Part shown: positions 1 to 7,873 of the stretch, one piece after another
Position numbering within the stretch: the stretch's first letter is position 1
Layout: the number at the start of each line of letters is the position of its first letter
Assembly: GCF_014652575.1 (NCBI RefSeq)
Contig: NZ_BMZB01000001.1
Span: 1-64,000, forward strand
Source: Asticcacaulis endophyticus
GTDB taxonomy: Bacteria; Pseudomonadota; Alphaproteobacteria; Caulobacterales; Caulobacteraceae
Length of the DNA stretch: 64,000 bases
Direction of reading: 5' to 3'
Position numbers and translations under genes: made by a program
The notes under the pieces: model-generated
Told to the model about the DNA's origin: nothing
Database searches by the model: none
The model's input: the letters and a program-made list of their open reading frames with translations, nothing else

Positions 1-43
1 AAAACAGACAACGCATTTTGAAGGCGCAAGGTGTCTAGCAATC

Positions 44-77
44 TAGGGGCACCTCAATTCTAGGGGCACCTCAATTC
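44..77. repeat. Tandem 17-bp direct repeat
   Basis: Two perfect adjacent copies of taggggcacctcaattc lie at 44-60 and 61-77. The duplication is upstream of the resolvase gene and could be part of a recombination (res-like) region or a simple slippage product. No inverted symmetry typical of a resolvase core site is evident. Confidence 0.8.
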
Positions 78-82
78 AACTG

Positions 83-244
83 ATGTGTGTTTCCACGATT
101 CATGGAATGGACGATGCTTCGCCCGTCTGCGCCAAGGATGTCAAAAGCCTAATGCCGGATAGTGCCGCTGACCTTGTTCTGCCGCCTGAGCATTACGCTT
201 CTTTGGAAGCTGGGCAGTGGATAATCCGCCCATATCCAGATTGA
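83..244 (+). CDS. Possible 53-residue ORF upstream of the resolvase
   Basis: An open frame runs from ATG 83 (alternative ATG 107) to TGA 242-244, 55 bp before the resolvase start. The product would be acidic and end in GQWIIRPYPD. I do not recognise it and there is no strong ribosome binding site, so it may be a decayed fragment of a mobile element gene. Apart from this frame and the 17-bp repeat, I see nothing else in 1-299. Confidence 0.22.
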   Translation: MCVSTIHGMDDASPVCAKDVKSLMPDSAADLVLPPEHYASLEAGQWIIRPYPD

Positions 245-299
245 AGCCATGGCTTTAGGTCACGTCGTAAGCACCACTTAGATTTAGAAGGAGTCGTTT

Positions 300-914
300 T
301 TGAAGATTGGCTATGCGCGCGTTTCCACACATGATCAGCAGACAGACCTTCAAATGGATGCTCTCGTCGAGCATGGGGTGAAGGTAGAAGACATCTATCA
401 AGATGTGGCGTCTGGGAAGAAGGATGACCGCCCGGCATTGCTGGCCTGTTTAAAAGCGTTGCGCGAGGGCGATACGCTGGTCATCTGGAAGCTCGACCGC
501 CTCGGCCGCGATCTGCGCCATCTGGTCAACACCGTCCATGACCTGACCAACCGGGGGATCGGCTTGAGGGTGCTCGCCGGTCATGGGGCTTCCATAGATA
601 CGACGACAGCCAGCGGGAAATTGATCTTCGGTATCTTCGCCAGTCTGGCTGAGTTCGAGCGAGAACTCATCCGAGAGCGCACAATGGCCGGGATGCAGGC
701 TGCCCGCGCCCGTGGTCGAATGGGCGGTCGCAAGTTCGTGCTGACGCCGAGCGGCCTTCGCCGGGCACAGGCGGCAATGGCACATAGGGACACGAATGTC
801 GCCGACCTGTGCGCAGAACTTCGGATAACGAGGAACACATTGTACAGGCTCGTCAGCCCGGCCGGAGAGTTACGGCCAGATGGCGAGAAGCTGTTGAAGC
901 TGGCTGGGAAGTGA
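300..914 (+). CDS. Serine recombinase (resolvase/invertase family)
   Basis: The product has 204 residues. The N-terminal resolvase fold begins IGYARVSTHDQQ, with Ser9 of the YARVS motif as the expected nucleophile. Conserved arginine-rich segments follow (KLDRLGRDLRHL near 64-75, EFERELIRERT near 117-127). A Hin-like helix-turn-helix lies at about 160-185, followed by the SPxGELRPDGEK tail common in Tn3-type resolvases. The start is TTG at 300, supported by an AGAAGGAG ribosome binding site at 286-293. No transposase is visible beside it, so it is an orphan resolvase of an element remnant or of an island whose rest lies to the left. Confidence 0.92.
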   Translation: MKIGYARVSTHDQQTDLQMDALVEHGVKVEDIYQDVASGKKDDRPALLACLKALREGDTLVIWKLDRLGRDLRHLVNTVHDLTNRGIGLRVLAGHGASIDTTTASGKLIFGIFASLAEFERELIRERTMAGMQAARARGRMGGRKFVLTPSGLRRAQAAMAHRDTNVADLCAELRITRNTLYRLVSPAGELRPDGEKLLKLAGK

Positions 915-948
915 GGTCATGGTCCGCTCAGGAAAACGGGAGGGGATT

Positions 949-1602
949 ATGTTTGAAGACGCCGAAGAAGTCATCGGTCGCTACGTTGGCACGCCTGAAC
1001 GCGAGATCAGGCGCTATCGCTCATGGAGCCTATTCTACTACTTCTTCAATGGTCCCGATCAGGATCGGAGCCACTACAGCCCGCATCTGGCCGCCTATCT
1101 TGCATCATGGGGAATGTATCGCGGCTCAAGCGAGCTATTGAGAGCGCATGACTATACAGTTCATGACGGAGCGATAGACATCATTCGCCAATACCCCATG
1201 CTGAACGAAGCTGACCTGTCTACTTATACAAACATCGGCACCGGCGCTCTCTTCCAGCTAATTGAGGCGCTTAGAAAGCATTATAAAGACCGAGGCGTCA
1301 CTCCCACGGATACCCTGATCTCTAAAATACTTCTGAGCTGCCTTGCTTGTGTGCCCGCATACGACACCTTTTTTAAAGCGGGTGTTTTGGACAGGTGTGG
1401 CATTGCTGGTGATTTTTTAAAAAGGGAATGTTTCGAGGACTTTCTTGTCGCGCTTGAAGGATTCCAAACTCCGCAACGGAATTGCCATCAAGGACAAGAG
1501 TATCCGTTCTTCAAGCTGGTTGACATGTATTTTTTCCAAGCCGGTAAGCCTATCGTCGAAGAGAAAAAGCGACGGGACAGTCAAATGCGGAAGGCTAAAT
1601 AG
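949..1602 (+). CDS. Hypothetical protein next to resolvase
   Basis: This 217-residue protein starts at ATG 949, chosen because GGGAGGGG sits at 938-945; an upstream in-frame ATG at 919 lacks a ribosome binding site. The protein is soluble and rich in aromatic residues (WSLFYYFFNG near the N-terminus), with a Lys/Arg-rich tail (EEKKRRDSQMRKAK). I recognise no domain. It follows the resolvase closely and the next gene is also unknown, so the three probably came in together. A cargo, addiction or defence role is conceivable, but nothing in the sequence shows it. Confidence 0.65.
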   Translation: MFEDAEEVIGRYVGTPEREIRRYRSWSLFYYFFNGPDQDRSHYSPHLAAYLASWGMYRGSSELLRAHDYTVHDGAIDIIRQYPMLNEADLSTYTNIGTGALFQLIEALRKHYKDRGVTPTDTLISKILLSCLACVPAYDTFFKAGVLDRCGIAGDFLKRECFEDFLVALEGFQTPQRNCHQGQEYPFFKLVDMYFFQAGKPIVEEKKRRDSQMRKAK

Positions 1603-1718
1603 CAGCAGCCTAATAGCGAAAGCCTCTGAAAGTCGGGATCGAAAAATAGGGCATAAATTACCCCGGTCAGGGCGATGGAAGATAAATACATGGGCACCCA
1701 AAATGAGGAAAAACGCCC

Positions 1719-2084
1719 ATGCCCCAGACCTACATCACCCAGTCCGAGGAGTGGCTTCTCAGCTTTCTCCCTGCCGGGCAGTTCCACGCGGAAGATCGAC
1801 AACTTTACCACGACCATATATCACCACGCCTGATCCGAGAGTTGCTCAAGAACTATGATCACGAAGAGGCCATTGGCCTGCTGAGCTATGTCATCGAGAG
1901 GATCGACATTCGTCACGGGAAGGCCAAGGATCGTCGTCTGAAATATGAACTGGCCTGCTATCGTTCATGGCTCATGAATATCCGTGGTCAGATCGAAGCG
2001 AACCATGCCCCAGAACTTGCTGCCGAGCGTCGTACAAGCTTCATTGAAACCATGAAGCGTTTTGTCCGACAGGCCCACCCATAA
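1719..2084 (+). CDS. Hypothetical protein, 121 residues
   Basis: The protein is small and probably helical, beginning MPQTYITQSEEWLLSF, with a charged middle (YVIERIDIRHGKAKDRR) and a basic tail. No membrane segment, signal peptide or known motif is visible. A GAGG at 1706-1709 can serve as ribosome binding site. It is the last plus-strand gene of the resolvase patch and converges on the arsenic cluster. Function unknown. Confidence 0.6.
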   Translation: MPQTYITQSEEWLLSFLPAGQFHAEDRQLYHDHISPRLIRELLKNYDHEEAIGLLSYVIERIDIRHGKAKDRRLKYELACYRSWLMNIRGQIEANHAPELAAERRTSFIETMKRFVRQAHP

Positions 2085-2168
2085 CGCTCGCGGTCCTGAG
2101 CGTTTGACGAGAGCCTCCTTTGGTCATGTCTCCAATAACCCGGCCGAGGGAGGTGATCGCCAAAACGA

Positions 2169-2291
2169 CTATGGTAAACGCCCCGGCGCAATGATCAGAT
2201 AGGCCATCCGATTCCACATCATGAGGCCGATCATGCCCCAGATCACCGCCACCAAGACCGCACCCAAGAGCCGGGTGCCCGGTCCCTCCAC
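2169..2291 (-). CDS. Small single-span membrane protein after arsC
   Basis: A 40-residue ORF reads from GTG 2291 to TAG 2169, starting 18 bp after the arsC stop codon. A G-rich stretch just upstream can act as ribosome binding site. Residues 8-27 (LLGAVLVAVIWGMIGLMMWN) form a convincing transmembrane helix. It could be a genuine small protein of the arsenic operon or the leftover of a longer membrane gene lost at the junction with the resolvase patch. I do not recognise a family. Confidence 0.45.
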   Translation of the reverse strand: MEGPGTRLLGAVLVAVIWGMIGLMMWNRMAYLIIAPGRLP

Positions 2292-2309
2292 CCGCCCCGC
2301 CCCTTAAAC

Positions 2310-2663
2310 CTACAAAATCTCCAGCAATCGCTCGACCGGGCGGGCGATGACCGCGCCCTTTTGCGTAACCACGATTGGGCGTTCGACCAGCACAGGCTCG
2401 CGTACCATGGCCTCAAGGATGGCATCATCGCTGACGCCCGCCGCCGTCAGGCCCAGTTCCTCGGCAGGGGTTCCCCTCGTGCGCAGAATATCACGCGCAC
2501 CTACGCCCATGCTTTTCAGCAGGGCCTGCAATTGGGGCTTAGTCCAGCCGACCTTGCCATAGTCGATGATGGTCGGCTCAACATCCTGCGCGCGGATCAG
2601 TTCAAGCGCTTTGCGTGAGGTGGAGCAGGTCGGGCGGTGATAGATAGTGACTTCGATGGCCAT
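2310..2663 (-). CDS. arsC: Arsenate reductase, glutaredoxin-dependent (ArsC/Spx fold)
   Basis: ArsC reduces arsenate to arsenite using glutathione and glutaredoxin. The 117-residue product aligns by eye along its length with E. coli ArsC but lacks the last ~20 residues. The catalytic cysteine is Cys13 in HRPTCSTSR. The three arsenate-binding arginines of the family appear as Arg61 (ILRTRG), Arg95 (VERPIVVT) and Arg108 (IARPVE). It lies 23 bp downstream of the ArsR gene, presumably in one transcript. Confidence 0.93.
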   Translation of the reverse strand: MAIEVTIYHRPTCSTSRKALELIRAQDVEPTIIDYGKVGWTKPQLQALLKSMGVGARDILRTRGTPAEELGLTAAGVSDDAILEAMVREPVLVERPIVVTQKGAVIARPVERLLEIL

Positions 2664-2686
2664 GAAACGCTTTTCTTAAATGGTGC

Positions 2687-3019
2687 CTAAGCGTTTTGTT
2701 TAAGCCATGCCCGCAGCGATTCATAGGCTTCGGGCCTGCCCTGCGCGCAGTCTTTGAGCAGAAACCCGATCATCTGTGAGAAATGAGCCATGTCGGCGCT
2801 ATAGATGATCGAGCGCCCTTCGCGGTGCGCGCTCAGAAGGCCCGCGCCGGTCATGATGCTGAGGTGCGTTGACGCGGTGTTGGCGGGCATATTGACCGCG
2901 CGCGCCACCTGACCCGCAGCTATGCCACCGGGGCCAGCCGCGACAATGACCTGATACATGGCCAGCCGCCCAGGGTGCGCCAGCGCGAAAAGATTAACTA
3001 CGGCATCATCGGTGTTCAT
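2687..3019 (-). CDS. arsR: ArsR-family winged-helix repressor
   Basis: The 110-residue protein has the compact ArsR/SmtB layout. Residues 8-40 are the helical N-terminus (LFALAHPGRLAMYQVIV). The recognition helix-turn-helix is near 37-60 (VNMPANTASTHLSIMTGAGLL), followed by the beta-wing (AHREGRSIIYSA). The classical ELCVCDL metal site is absent, and a single Cys sits in LLKDCAQGRPE near residue 90, so any arsenite-sensing site would be the C-terminal type. It probably represses arsR-arsC and itself from the AT-rich region at 3020-3140. Confidence 0.9.
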   Translation of the reverse strand: MNTDDAVVNLFALAHPGRLAMYQVIVAAGPGGIAAGQVARAVNMPANTASTHLSIMTGAGLLSAHREGRSIIYSADMAHFSQMIGFLLKDCAQGRPEAYESLRAWLKQNA

Positions 3020-3054
3020 GCCGCCAAGTTTACATGAGTTTCAGCAATCAGAAA

Positions 3055-3110
3055 GCGAAAGACAATAAAATATTTCGTCTTTTTCGCGACTATGGAATTA
3101 AAAATCCATA
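3055..3110. promoter_or_regulatory. Candidate ArsR operator/promoter region
   Basis: The gap between arsR and the upstream reductase gene is AT-rich and holds two inverted repeats: gcgaaagac (3055-3063) with gtctttttcgc (3077-3087), and tatgga (3091-3096) with tccata (3105-3110). ArsR proteins bind such dyads over their own promoters. The site assignment is an inference. Confidence 0.4.
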
Positions 3111-3140
3111 AAAAACCAGAAACTTAAGCCGAAAAAGACC

Positions 3141-3659
3141 TCACGACGCCAGCCGGAAGGCTTCCTCGCCCATCCGCTCCAGACGACCGCGCAGCGGCAT
3201 GAACTGCTTCAGGGCCTCATCCGACATCTGCGACAGCGTATCGATCCGGCTCGACAGGCGCGCGAACATGTCGCCATAAGCCTGCGCCACCACGCTTTTG
3301 GAATCGCTCAGATCGCTGGGGTCGGGCAGGAACCAGTCGATGACCATCGGCTCACCCTTGAAATCGGGCCAGTGGCCGTCCTGCGGCACATGGTGCGACA
3401 AGCGAAAGATGAAATCAAACACCGGCGCGTCATCGGTCACCATGGTCTCGACCGGCTTGGGCGCCAGCTTTGAGAGGGTATAGTTGATCTTTTGCAGCAG
3501 TCCGACGGCGAAGGGACTGATCGATCCGGCCGGCGTGATACCTGCCGAATGAGCCTCAAATCGCCCGGCCCCCAGCCGGTTCAACAGGGCTTCGGCCATG
3601 ATCGACCGCGCCGAATTATGCTCACACAGGAACAAAACCTTATATGCCTGAAACCCCAT
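3141..3659 (-). CDS. Arsenate reductase-like low-molecular-weight phosphatase
   Basis: The 172-residue product has the LMW-PTP fold. The P-loop CEHNSARS gives CX5R with Cys12 and Arg18, close to the CxxNSARS of thioredoxin-type arsenate reductases. Asp113 in FLPDPSD is the expected general acid. I place the start at ATG 3659 (MGFQAYK) because GGTGAGG lies just upstream, not at the more distal ATG 3701. It is encoded upstream of arsR and has no sequence relation to the ArsC at 2310, so the cluster encodes two reductase families. An ordinary protein phosphatase is a less likely alternative. Confidence 0.85.
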   Translation of the reverse strand: MGFQAYKVLFLCEHNSARSIMAEALLNRLGAGRFEAHSAGITPAGSISPFAVGLLQKINYTLSKLAPKPVETMVTDDAPVFDFIFRLSHHVPQDGHWPDFKGEPMVIDWFLPDPSDLSDSKSVVAQAYGDMFARLSSRIDTLSQMSDEALKQFMPLRGRLERMGEEAFRLAS

Positions 3660-3764
3660 CACGCCCTCACCTTGATTATTTTGGGAACCCTTATCCCGCA
3701 TAACAAGGTTACACCATCAGGTTTAGTTTAAGGTTTACAGACACGGTTAAGCAAAACTGAACAA

Positions 3765-3808
3765 GCGCATGCCAAAAAGTGTGAAGCGGTTTTTGGAAAC
3801 AATGCGCG
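3765..3808. repeat. Family I intergenic palindromic repeat, copy A
   Basis: The sequence gcgcatgccaaaaagtgtga continues to an atgcgcg right arm. It shares the core cgcat-n-cc-aaaaagtg and gcggtttt with the copies at 9895 and 30171. The ends gcgcat/atgcgc are inverted, and the gggtttt/aaaagt centre folds back. It is an extragenic repeat of unknown role. Confidence 0.75.
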
Positions 3809-3831
3809 GTAAAAAAACGCGTAAAATAGAA

Positions 3832-3861
3832 AGCGCCCGTCGGGAGGGGCCGACGGGCGCT
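3832..3861 (-). terminator. Rho-independent terminator of ctrA
   Basis: A perfect 12-bp stem (agcgcccgtcgg at 3832-3843 with ccgacgggcgct at 3850-3861) has a 6-nt loop. On the minus strand it is followed by a T-rich tract (complement of the A-runs at 3811-3830). It lies 52 bp beyond the ctrA stop codon. Confidence 0.88.
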
Positions 3862-3913
3862 CAGTCACCTTTGCGAATCAGAAAGGCGATAACGTAATCA
3901 ATGTATCCGCAGT

Positions 3914-4615
3914 TTAGGCGGCGACAGTACCGCCGACTTCGGACGGGTCACGCAGAACGTAACCCCGGCCCCAGACGGTTTCGATATAGTGGTTGCCCGA
4001 AGCGGCCACGGCCAGCTTCTTGCGCAGCTTACAGATGAACACGTCGATGATCTTAAGTTCAGGCTCGTCCATGCCGCCGTAAAGGTGGTTCAGGAACATT
4101 TCCTTGGTCAGCGTCGTGCCCTTACGCAGGGACAAAAGCTCAAGCATTTCATATTCTTTGCCGGTCAGGTGCACGCGGTTGCCTGACACTTCGACCGTCT
4201 TGGCATCCAGATTGACGATGATGTCGCCGGTCTTGATTACCGATTGAGCATGGCCCTTGGAGCGGCGAACCACAGCGTGAATACGCGCGATCATTTCGTC
4301 TTTGTGGAACGGCTTGGTCATGTAGTCGTCAGCGCCGTTGCCCAGGGTCTTAACCTTGGTGTCGATTTCAGACGTGCCCGACAGGATCATGATCGGCGTA
4401 TTGATCTTGCCCACGCGCAACTGGCGCAGCACTTCGACGCCCGACATATCCGGCAGCGAAAGGTCCAGCAGGATCAGGTCGTAATCGTAGATCTTACCCA
4501 GATCCACGCCCTCTTCGCCCAGATCGGTCGTGTAGACGTTAAAACCTTCCGACTTAAGCATCAGTTCGATGCTTTGCGCGGTCGCGCTGTCGTCCTCAAT
4601 CAATAAAACTCGCAT
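3914..4615 (-). CDS. ctrA: Cell-cycle master response regulator CtrA
   Basis: CtrA is the OmpR-type regulator of the Caulobacter cell cycle. It silences the replication origin and activates flagellar, division and methylation genes. The 233-residue product has a receiver with Asp8/Asp9, phosphoacceptor Asp51 (LLDLSLPD) and Lys101, then a winged-helix domain from about 125 to 220 ([24 protein letters not shown]). The C-terminus is Ala-Ala, the ClpXP degradation signal known for CtrA. The start is ATG 4615 with GGAGGGG just upstream; the preceding in-frame codon is TTG. It is transcribed alone, with a terminator at 3832. Confidence 0.97.
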   Translation of the reverse strand: MRVLLIEDDSATAQSIELMLKSEGFNVYTTDLGEEGVDLGKIYDYDLILLDLSLPDMSGVEVLRQLRVGKINTPIMILSGTSEIDTKVKTLGNGADDYMTKPFHKDEMIARIHAVVRRSKGHAQSVIKTGDIIVNLDAKTVEVSGNRVHLTGKEYEMLELLSLRKGTTLTKEMFLNHLYGGMDEPELKIIDVFICKLRKKLAVAASGNHYIETVWGRGYVLRDPSEVGGTVAA

Positions 4616-4692
4616 CAAGCCCCTCCGGCGTTGGGAACGAGGTCAGGGCAACATGCCCAAACCATTCGTTAACAAGCTAAAACGAAAATCCC

Positions 4693-4851
4693 TTAAGATT
4701 CGTTAAGCTTACCCGAATATTGATTCGTAGGGTGATTTGCGACTCACCCACAAGACTGATGAGTCAACGATTCGATTTATTAACAGGATAAATATGTGCA
4801 TTTTTTGGCACTGAGTCTTTTGAATCACACACCCCGCCGTAGGCGGGACTC
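4693..4851 (-). promoter_or_regulatory. ctrA promoter region with CtrA box and eight GANTC sites
   Basis: GANTC (CcrM methylation) sites lie at 4697, 4722, 4741, 4761, 4769, 4813, 4822 and 4847 (start positions), eight in 155 bp. A palindromic CtrA-type box cttaagattcgttaag (4692-4707; TTAA at 4693 and 4703) overlaps the first GANTC. In Caulobacter the methylation state and CtrA itself control ctrA promoters. The rest of 4616-4923 has a small cccgcc/ggcggg hairpin (4833-4847), possibly the terminator of the symporter gene. Confidence 0.7.
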
Positions 4852-4923
4852 AATCCAAGAAATACGGAACCCCCGCGGGTGAAACTTGGAGCGGGTGGTA
4901 CTGACGGCGTGAAACCGGCCGCT

Positions 4924-6183
4924 TCACACAATCTGGTCAGTTTGCGCGCTGGCATCCGGTGCAAATCGTTTGGAAATGGCCGTCGTCACCGCCGCATTCA
5001 TGCTGACATTGCCGGTGGTGGCGACCATATCGGGCAGCACATCAACCGCAATCAAAAGCGCCAGAACCTCAACCGGCACCCCCAGAACGGCATAGACCGG
5101 CAGATAGGCTGTGAAAAAATTTAGCTGATTGGGCAAACCGACCGAGCTTTGCTCGATCACCACCGCCACAAGAATGGCCGCGACGATCAGCGTGAAACTT
5201 GGGTGAATCCCGTAAAGTGACGCGCCGTACAGCCCCAGCATAAGGTTCTGCATCGGGCCATTAAACCGGAAAATCGACACCGCCAGCGGCAGGGTGACTC
5301 CGGAAACGGCGCGCGGAATACCCAGCGCATCGGTGCTGGCCAGCGTGGCCGGCAGAGAGGCCAGTGACGATTGCGTGCTGACGGCCACGGCCTGCGCCGG
5401 TGCCACGCCACGTGCAAACCGCCACGGCGAAACCCCGCCCCCGATCCAGGCCATGACATAGGCTAAGCCTATGCCGATTAAGGCAAGGCCACATGAAAAC
5501 GCGACATAGTGCGCCAGCGCCCCAAAGGCTGACGCTCCGGCCCTGAGCGCCAGTGACAGCCCAAGCGCACATACCCCCAGCGGTGCAGCGATCAGAACCC
5601 ATCGCACGATCACAAACATCACGTCGTTCAGGGCATGTAAAAAATCCACGATCGCCGCCCGGCGGGTGACATTGACGCGGGTCAGGGCCAGACCGAACAC
5701 CAGCGCAAATATGACGATTTGCAGCATGGCGCCATTGGCTGCCGCCTCAATGGGGTTGGCCGGGATGATGCCCAGCAGCATCTCACTGAGCGGTGGAGAC
5801 GGCATGATCTCGGCATGGTGCAATCCGGCGCTCGATCGCAGAGCCTGCGCAGCATCGGCCGGAATGGGAAACAGGGGCAACAGGCCCAACGTCAGCGCGG
5901 CCCCCAATACCGCTGAGACCAGCAGCAGGACAACATAGGTCACCACGGTTTTTAGCGCCAGCGTACCCTGCCCGGCCAGCGCGGCGGCATTGACCACCCC
6001 CAGCGCCAGCAGCGCGAACACTAGCGGAATAATGGTCATGCGCAGGGCATTGAGCCACAGCCCGCCGATCACCTGCGCCGTGGTGCCGACGGGGCCTATG
6101 CTGTCCGGCAAAAACTCAAACAGCACCACTCCGCCGATTAAACCCAGCGCCAGACCCGTCAGTATGCGCATGGTTAGCGGCAT
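4924..6183 (-). CDS. Dicarboxylate/amino acid:cation symporter (DAACS family)
   Basis: The 419-residue inner-membrane protein has about eight hydrophobic segments and the family's serine-rich re-entrant loop (STQSSLASLPAT, near 270-281). It also has the later IVAAILVAVVIEQSSVGLP and DVLPDMVATTGNVSMNA segments that line the substrate site in GltPh-like carriers. It probably imports C4-dicarboxylates or acidic amino acids with protons or sodium; the exact substrate cannot be read from sequence. The central NMDGT motif is replaced by RFNGPMQN, as in some divergent members. It is transcribed towards ctrA but separated by 308 bp. Confidence 0.85.
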   Translation of the reverse strand: MPLTMRILTGLALGLIGGVVLFEFLPDSIGPVGTTAQVIGGLWLNALRMTIIPLVFALLALGVVNAAALAGQGTLALKTVVTYVVLLLVSAVLGAALTLGLLPLFPIPADAAQALRSSAGLHHAEIMPSPPLSEMLLGIIPANPIEAAANGAMLQIVIFALVFGLALTRVNVTRRAAIVDFLHALNDVMFVIVRWVLIAAPLGVCALGLSLALRAGASAFGALAHYVAFSCGLALIGIGLAYVMAWIGGGVSPWRFARGVAPAQAVAVSTQSSLASLPATLASTDALGIPRAVSGVTLPLAVSIFRFNGPMQNLMLGLYGASLYGIHPSFTLIVAAILVAVVIEQSSVGLPNQLNFFTAYLPVYAVLGVPVEVLALLIAVDVLPDMVATTGNVSMNAAVTTAISKRFAPDASAQTDQIV

Positions 6184-6303
6184 CGGCTCCCCCCGAAAAC
6201 GCTAGGGAACCATGTAAATGGCGCTTAGTCCAGCGGGACGGCAGTTTCGCTTGCGGACGGTAATTTGACGAGGCTATGCTACTCCCAACAAATGGGGGGA
6301 ATT

Positions 6304-7494
6304 ATGCCGGGACAGATCACGCCAGTCGCGCGCAATGAGGCCGTCGATGTTTTGCGCGCCTTTGCCATTTTCGGCGTCTTTGCGGTTCATATTGCCGATC
6401 AGTTCGAGCTTTATTACGCCCATATGACGCCGGGTCCCCTGACCGGCTTTGTGCTGACCTATATCATGGGTAAGTCGTTTTCGCTGCTGGCCCTGTGTTT
6501 TGGCTTGAGCTTTTTTGTCCTGATGGACCGCGAAGCGCATAAGGGCGGGGATTTTTCCGGCAGGTTTGCCTGGCGCATGGTGGTGCTGGCAATCATCGGG
6601 GTCGCGCACAGTGCACTGTACCGAGGTGATGTGCTGACGGTCCTGGCCCCCATCGGGCTGGTGCTGATCCCGTTTCATCGGGTGCGCCAAAATTGGGTGC
6701 TGGTCGCCATCGCCGCCATACTGATCCTGCAACCGTTTATTTTCTACCAAATATTCAGCGCCGTAAGCGGTGCCGACTGGGCCAATGCCAAGCCCAACTT
6801 CTGGAACGGCGGCAGTTTTGAAGCCTATAAGTACGGTACGTTTATCGATGTCATCCGCTATAACCTGTTTGAAGGACAGTACCCGAAATGGTGGTTTTTC
6901 CTTGAAACCGGACGGGTAGCCCAGATCGCGGGCCTGTTCCTGATTGGCATGGTTCTGGGCCGCATCGGCTTTTTCGATCAGCCGCAGAGGTATGCGACTG
7001 CGCGGCGTATATGGCTGGTGATTTTGGCCGCCGTGTCTGCGGGGCTCATCATCTATAAACCGGCGCTGATCGCGCTGGCCCCGACCGCTCAAAGCCCCGT
7101 TATGGCTGGGGCACTGTCGAATATGATAGTAAGCGGGTGGACAGACTTGACGCTGATGGGCGTCTATATGCTGGTGATCCTTGAGCTGTTTTACGGGTTC
7201 GCAGGGCCGGCGCTGCGTGTGCTTGTGCCCGCCGGACGCATGACCCTAAGCCTCTATGTGTTTCAGGCGGTGGTTTGGGTGCCAGTCTATTACGGCTTTG
7301 GCCTTGGTGGCTGGGAATGGCTGACACCGCCGGTCGCCATGTTGTGGGGCGCGGCCTTCTTTGTGGCCGAAATCGCCTTTGCCCATCTGTGGCTAAAGCG
7401 GTTCTACTACGGCCCGTTGGAATGGCTGTGGCGGGCAGCGACCCAGATGAGCGTAAACGTCCCGTTTCGGCGCAAAGCCGAAGTCAGGCCGTAA
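6304..7494 (+). CDS. DUF418 (YeiB-like) membrane protein
   Basis: This 396-residue protein has about ten membrane spans. The N-terminus (RNEAVDVLRAFAIFGVF) is the acyltransferase-like first helix of the DUF418/YeiB group. The C-terminal YYGPLEWLWRAATQ matches the family signature GPxEWLWR. The start is ATG 6304 with GGGGGA at 6295-6300; a TTG 39 bp upstream is possible. Its function in the envelope is unknown, and transfer of acyl groups to a surface molecule has been suggested for relatives. The last 11 bp overlap the convergent gene at 7484. Confidence 0.85.
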   Translation: MPGQITPVARNEAVDVLRAFAIFGVFAVHIADQFELYYAHMTPGPLTGFVLTYIMGKSFSLLALCFGLSFFVLMDREAHKGGDFSGRFAWRMVVLAIIGVAHSALYRGDVLTVLAPIGLVLIPFHRVRQNWVLVAIAAILILQPFIFYQIFSAVSGADWANAKPNFWNGGSFEAYKYGTFIDVIRYNLFEGQYPKWWFFLETGRVAQIAGLFLIGMVLGRIGFFDQPQRYATARRIWLVILAAVSAGLIIYKPALIALAPTAQSPVMAGALSNMIVSGWTDLTLMGVYMLVILELFYGFAGPALRVLVPAGRMTLSLYVFQAVVWVPVYYGFGLGGWEWLTPPVAMLWGAAFFVAEIAFAHLWLKRFYYGPLEWLWRAATQMSVNVPFRRKAEVRP

Positions 7495-7807
7495 AGCCGA
7501 CACTCTGGATCATCTGGTTGATATCTGTGGAAGGAGTTTTCGCAACAGATTGCAACCAACTCAGAACAATATCGCGCCCATTTTCATACGGCTCGCGACC
7601 AAGTTCGACGACCTGATCATCTTTCACGCCAAGCACCAAACGGTCACCGGATAATGATAATGCAAAACCTTCCCCATCTTCGACCCACCAGTATTCGAGA
7701 TAGAGGCAAGCCTGCTTAGAGTTACGAAATATCAATACATCTCCAGCGATCGCAATACCTGGGGACTCGTTTACAATTACGATATCATTCAACGAACTAA
7801 GCTCCAC
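7484..7807 (-). CDS. Hypothetical small acidic protein
   Basis: The 107-residue acidic protein (MELSSLNDIVIVNESPG) appears to be mostly beta strands and has no signal or membrane segment. The gene is visibly more AT-rich than its neighbours. Size and composition recall immunity proteins of polymorphic toxin systems, but no toxin is adjacent and I recognise no family. Its 3' end overlaps the DUF418 gene tail-to-tail. Confidence 0.5.
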   Translation of the reverse strand: MELSSLNDIVIVNESPGIAIAGDVLIFRNSKQACLYLEYWWVEDGEGFALSLSGDRLVLGVKDDQVVELGREPYENGRDIVLSWLQSVAKTPSTDINQMIQSVGFTA

Positions 7808-7873
7808 GTCCGCCTCTTCAGCAATGACACAGTTAGAGGTTAACCCGTAAATAGTATACCTGCAGCCAAGGGT

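Noticed and set aside
44-77. Tandem 17-bp repeat considered as a res or attachment site
   Set aside because: Resolvase subsites are inverted dyads with set spacing. This is a simple direct duplication with no dyad.
4833-4847. cccgcc/ggcggg hairpin as a strong terminator of the symporter gene
   Set aside because: The stem is only six pairs and no T-tract follows on the minus strand, so I mention it only as a weak possibility.
4764-4964. Small minus-strand ORF in the ctrA upstream region
   Set aside because: It overlaps the symporter 3' end and runs through the GANTC cluster and a small hairpin; its residues reflect palindromic DNA, not a protein.
6274-7092. Long minus-strand ORF (272 codons) inside the DUF418 gene
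   Set aside because: It lies wholly opposite a convincing membrane protein, with a Gln/His/Arg-rich low-complexity product and no ribosome binding site. It is a shadow frame.
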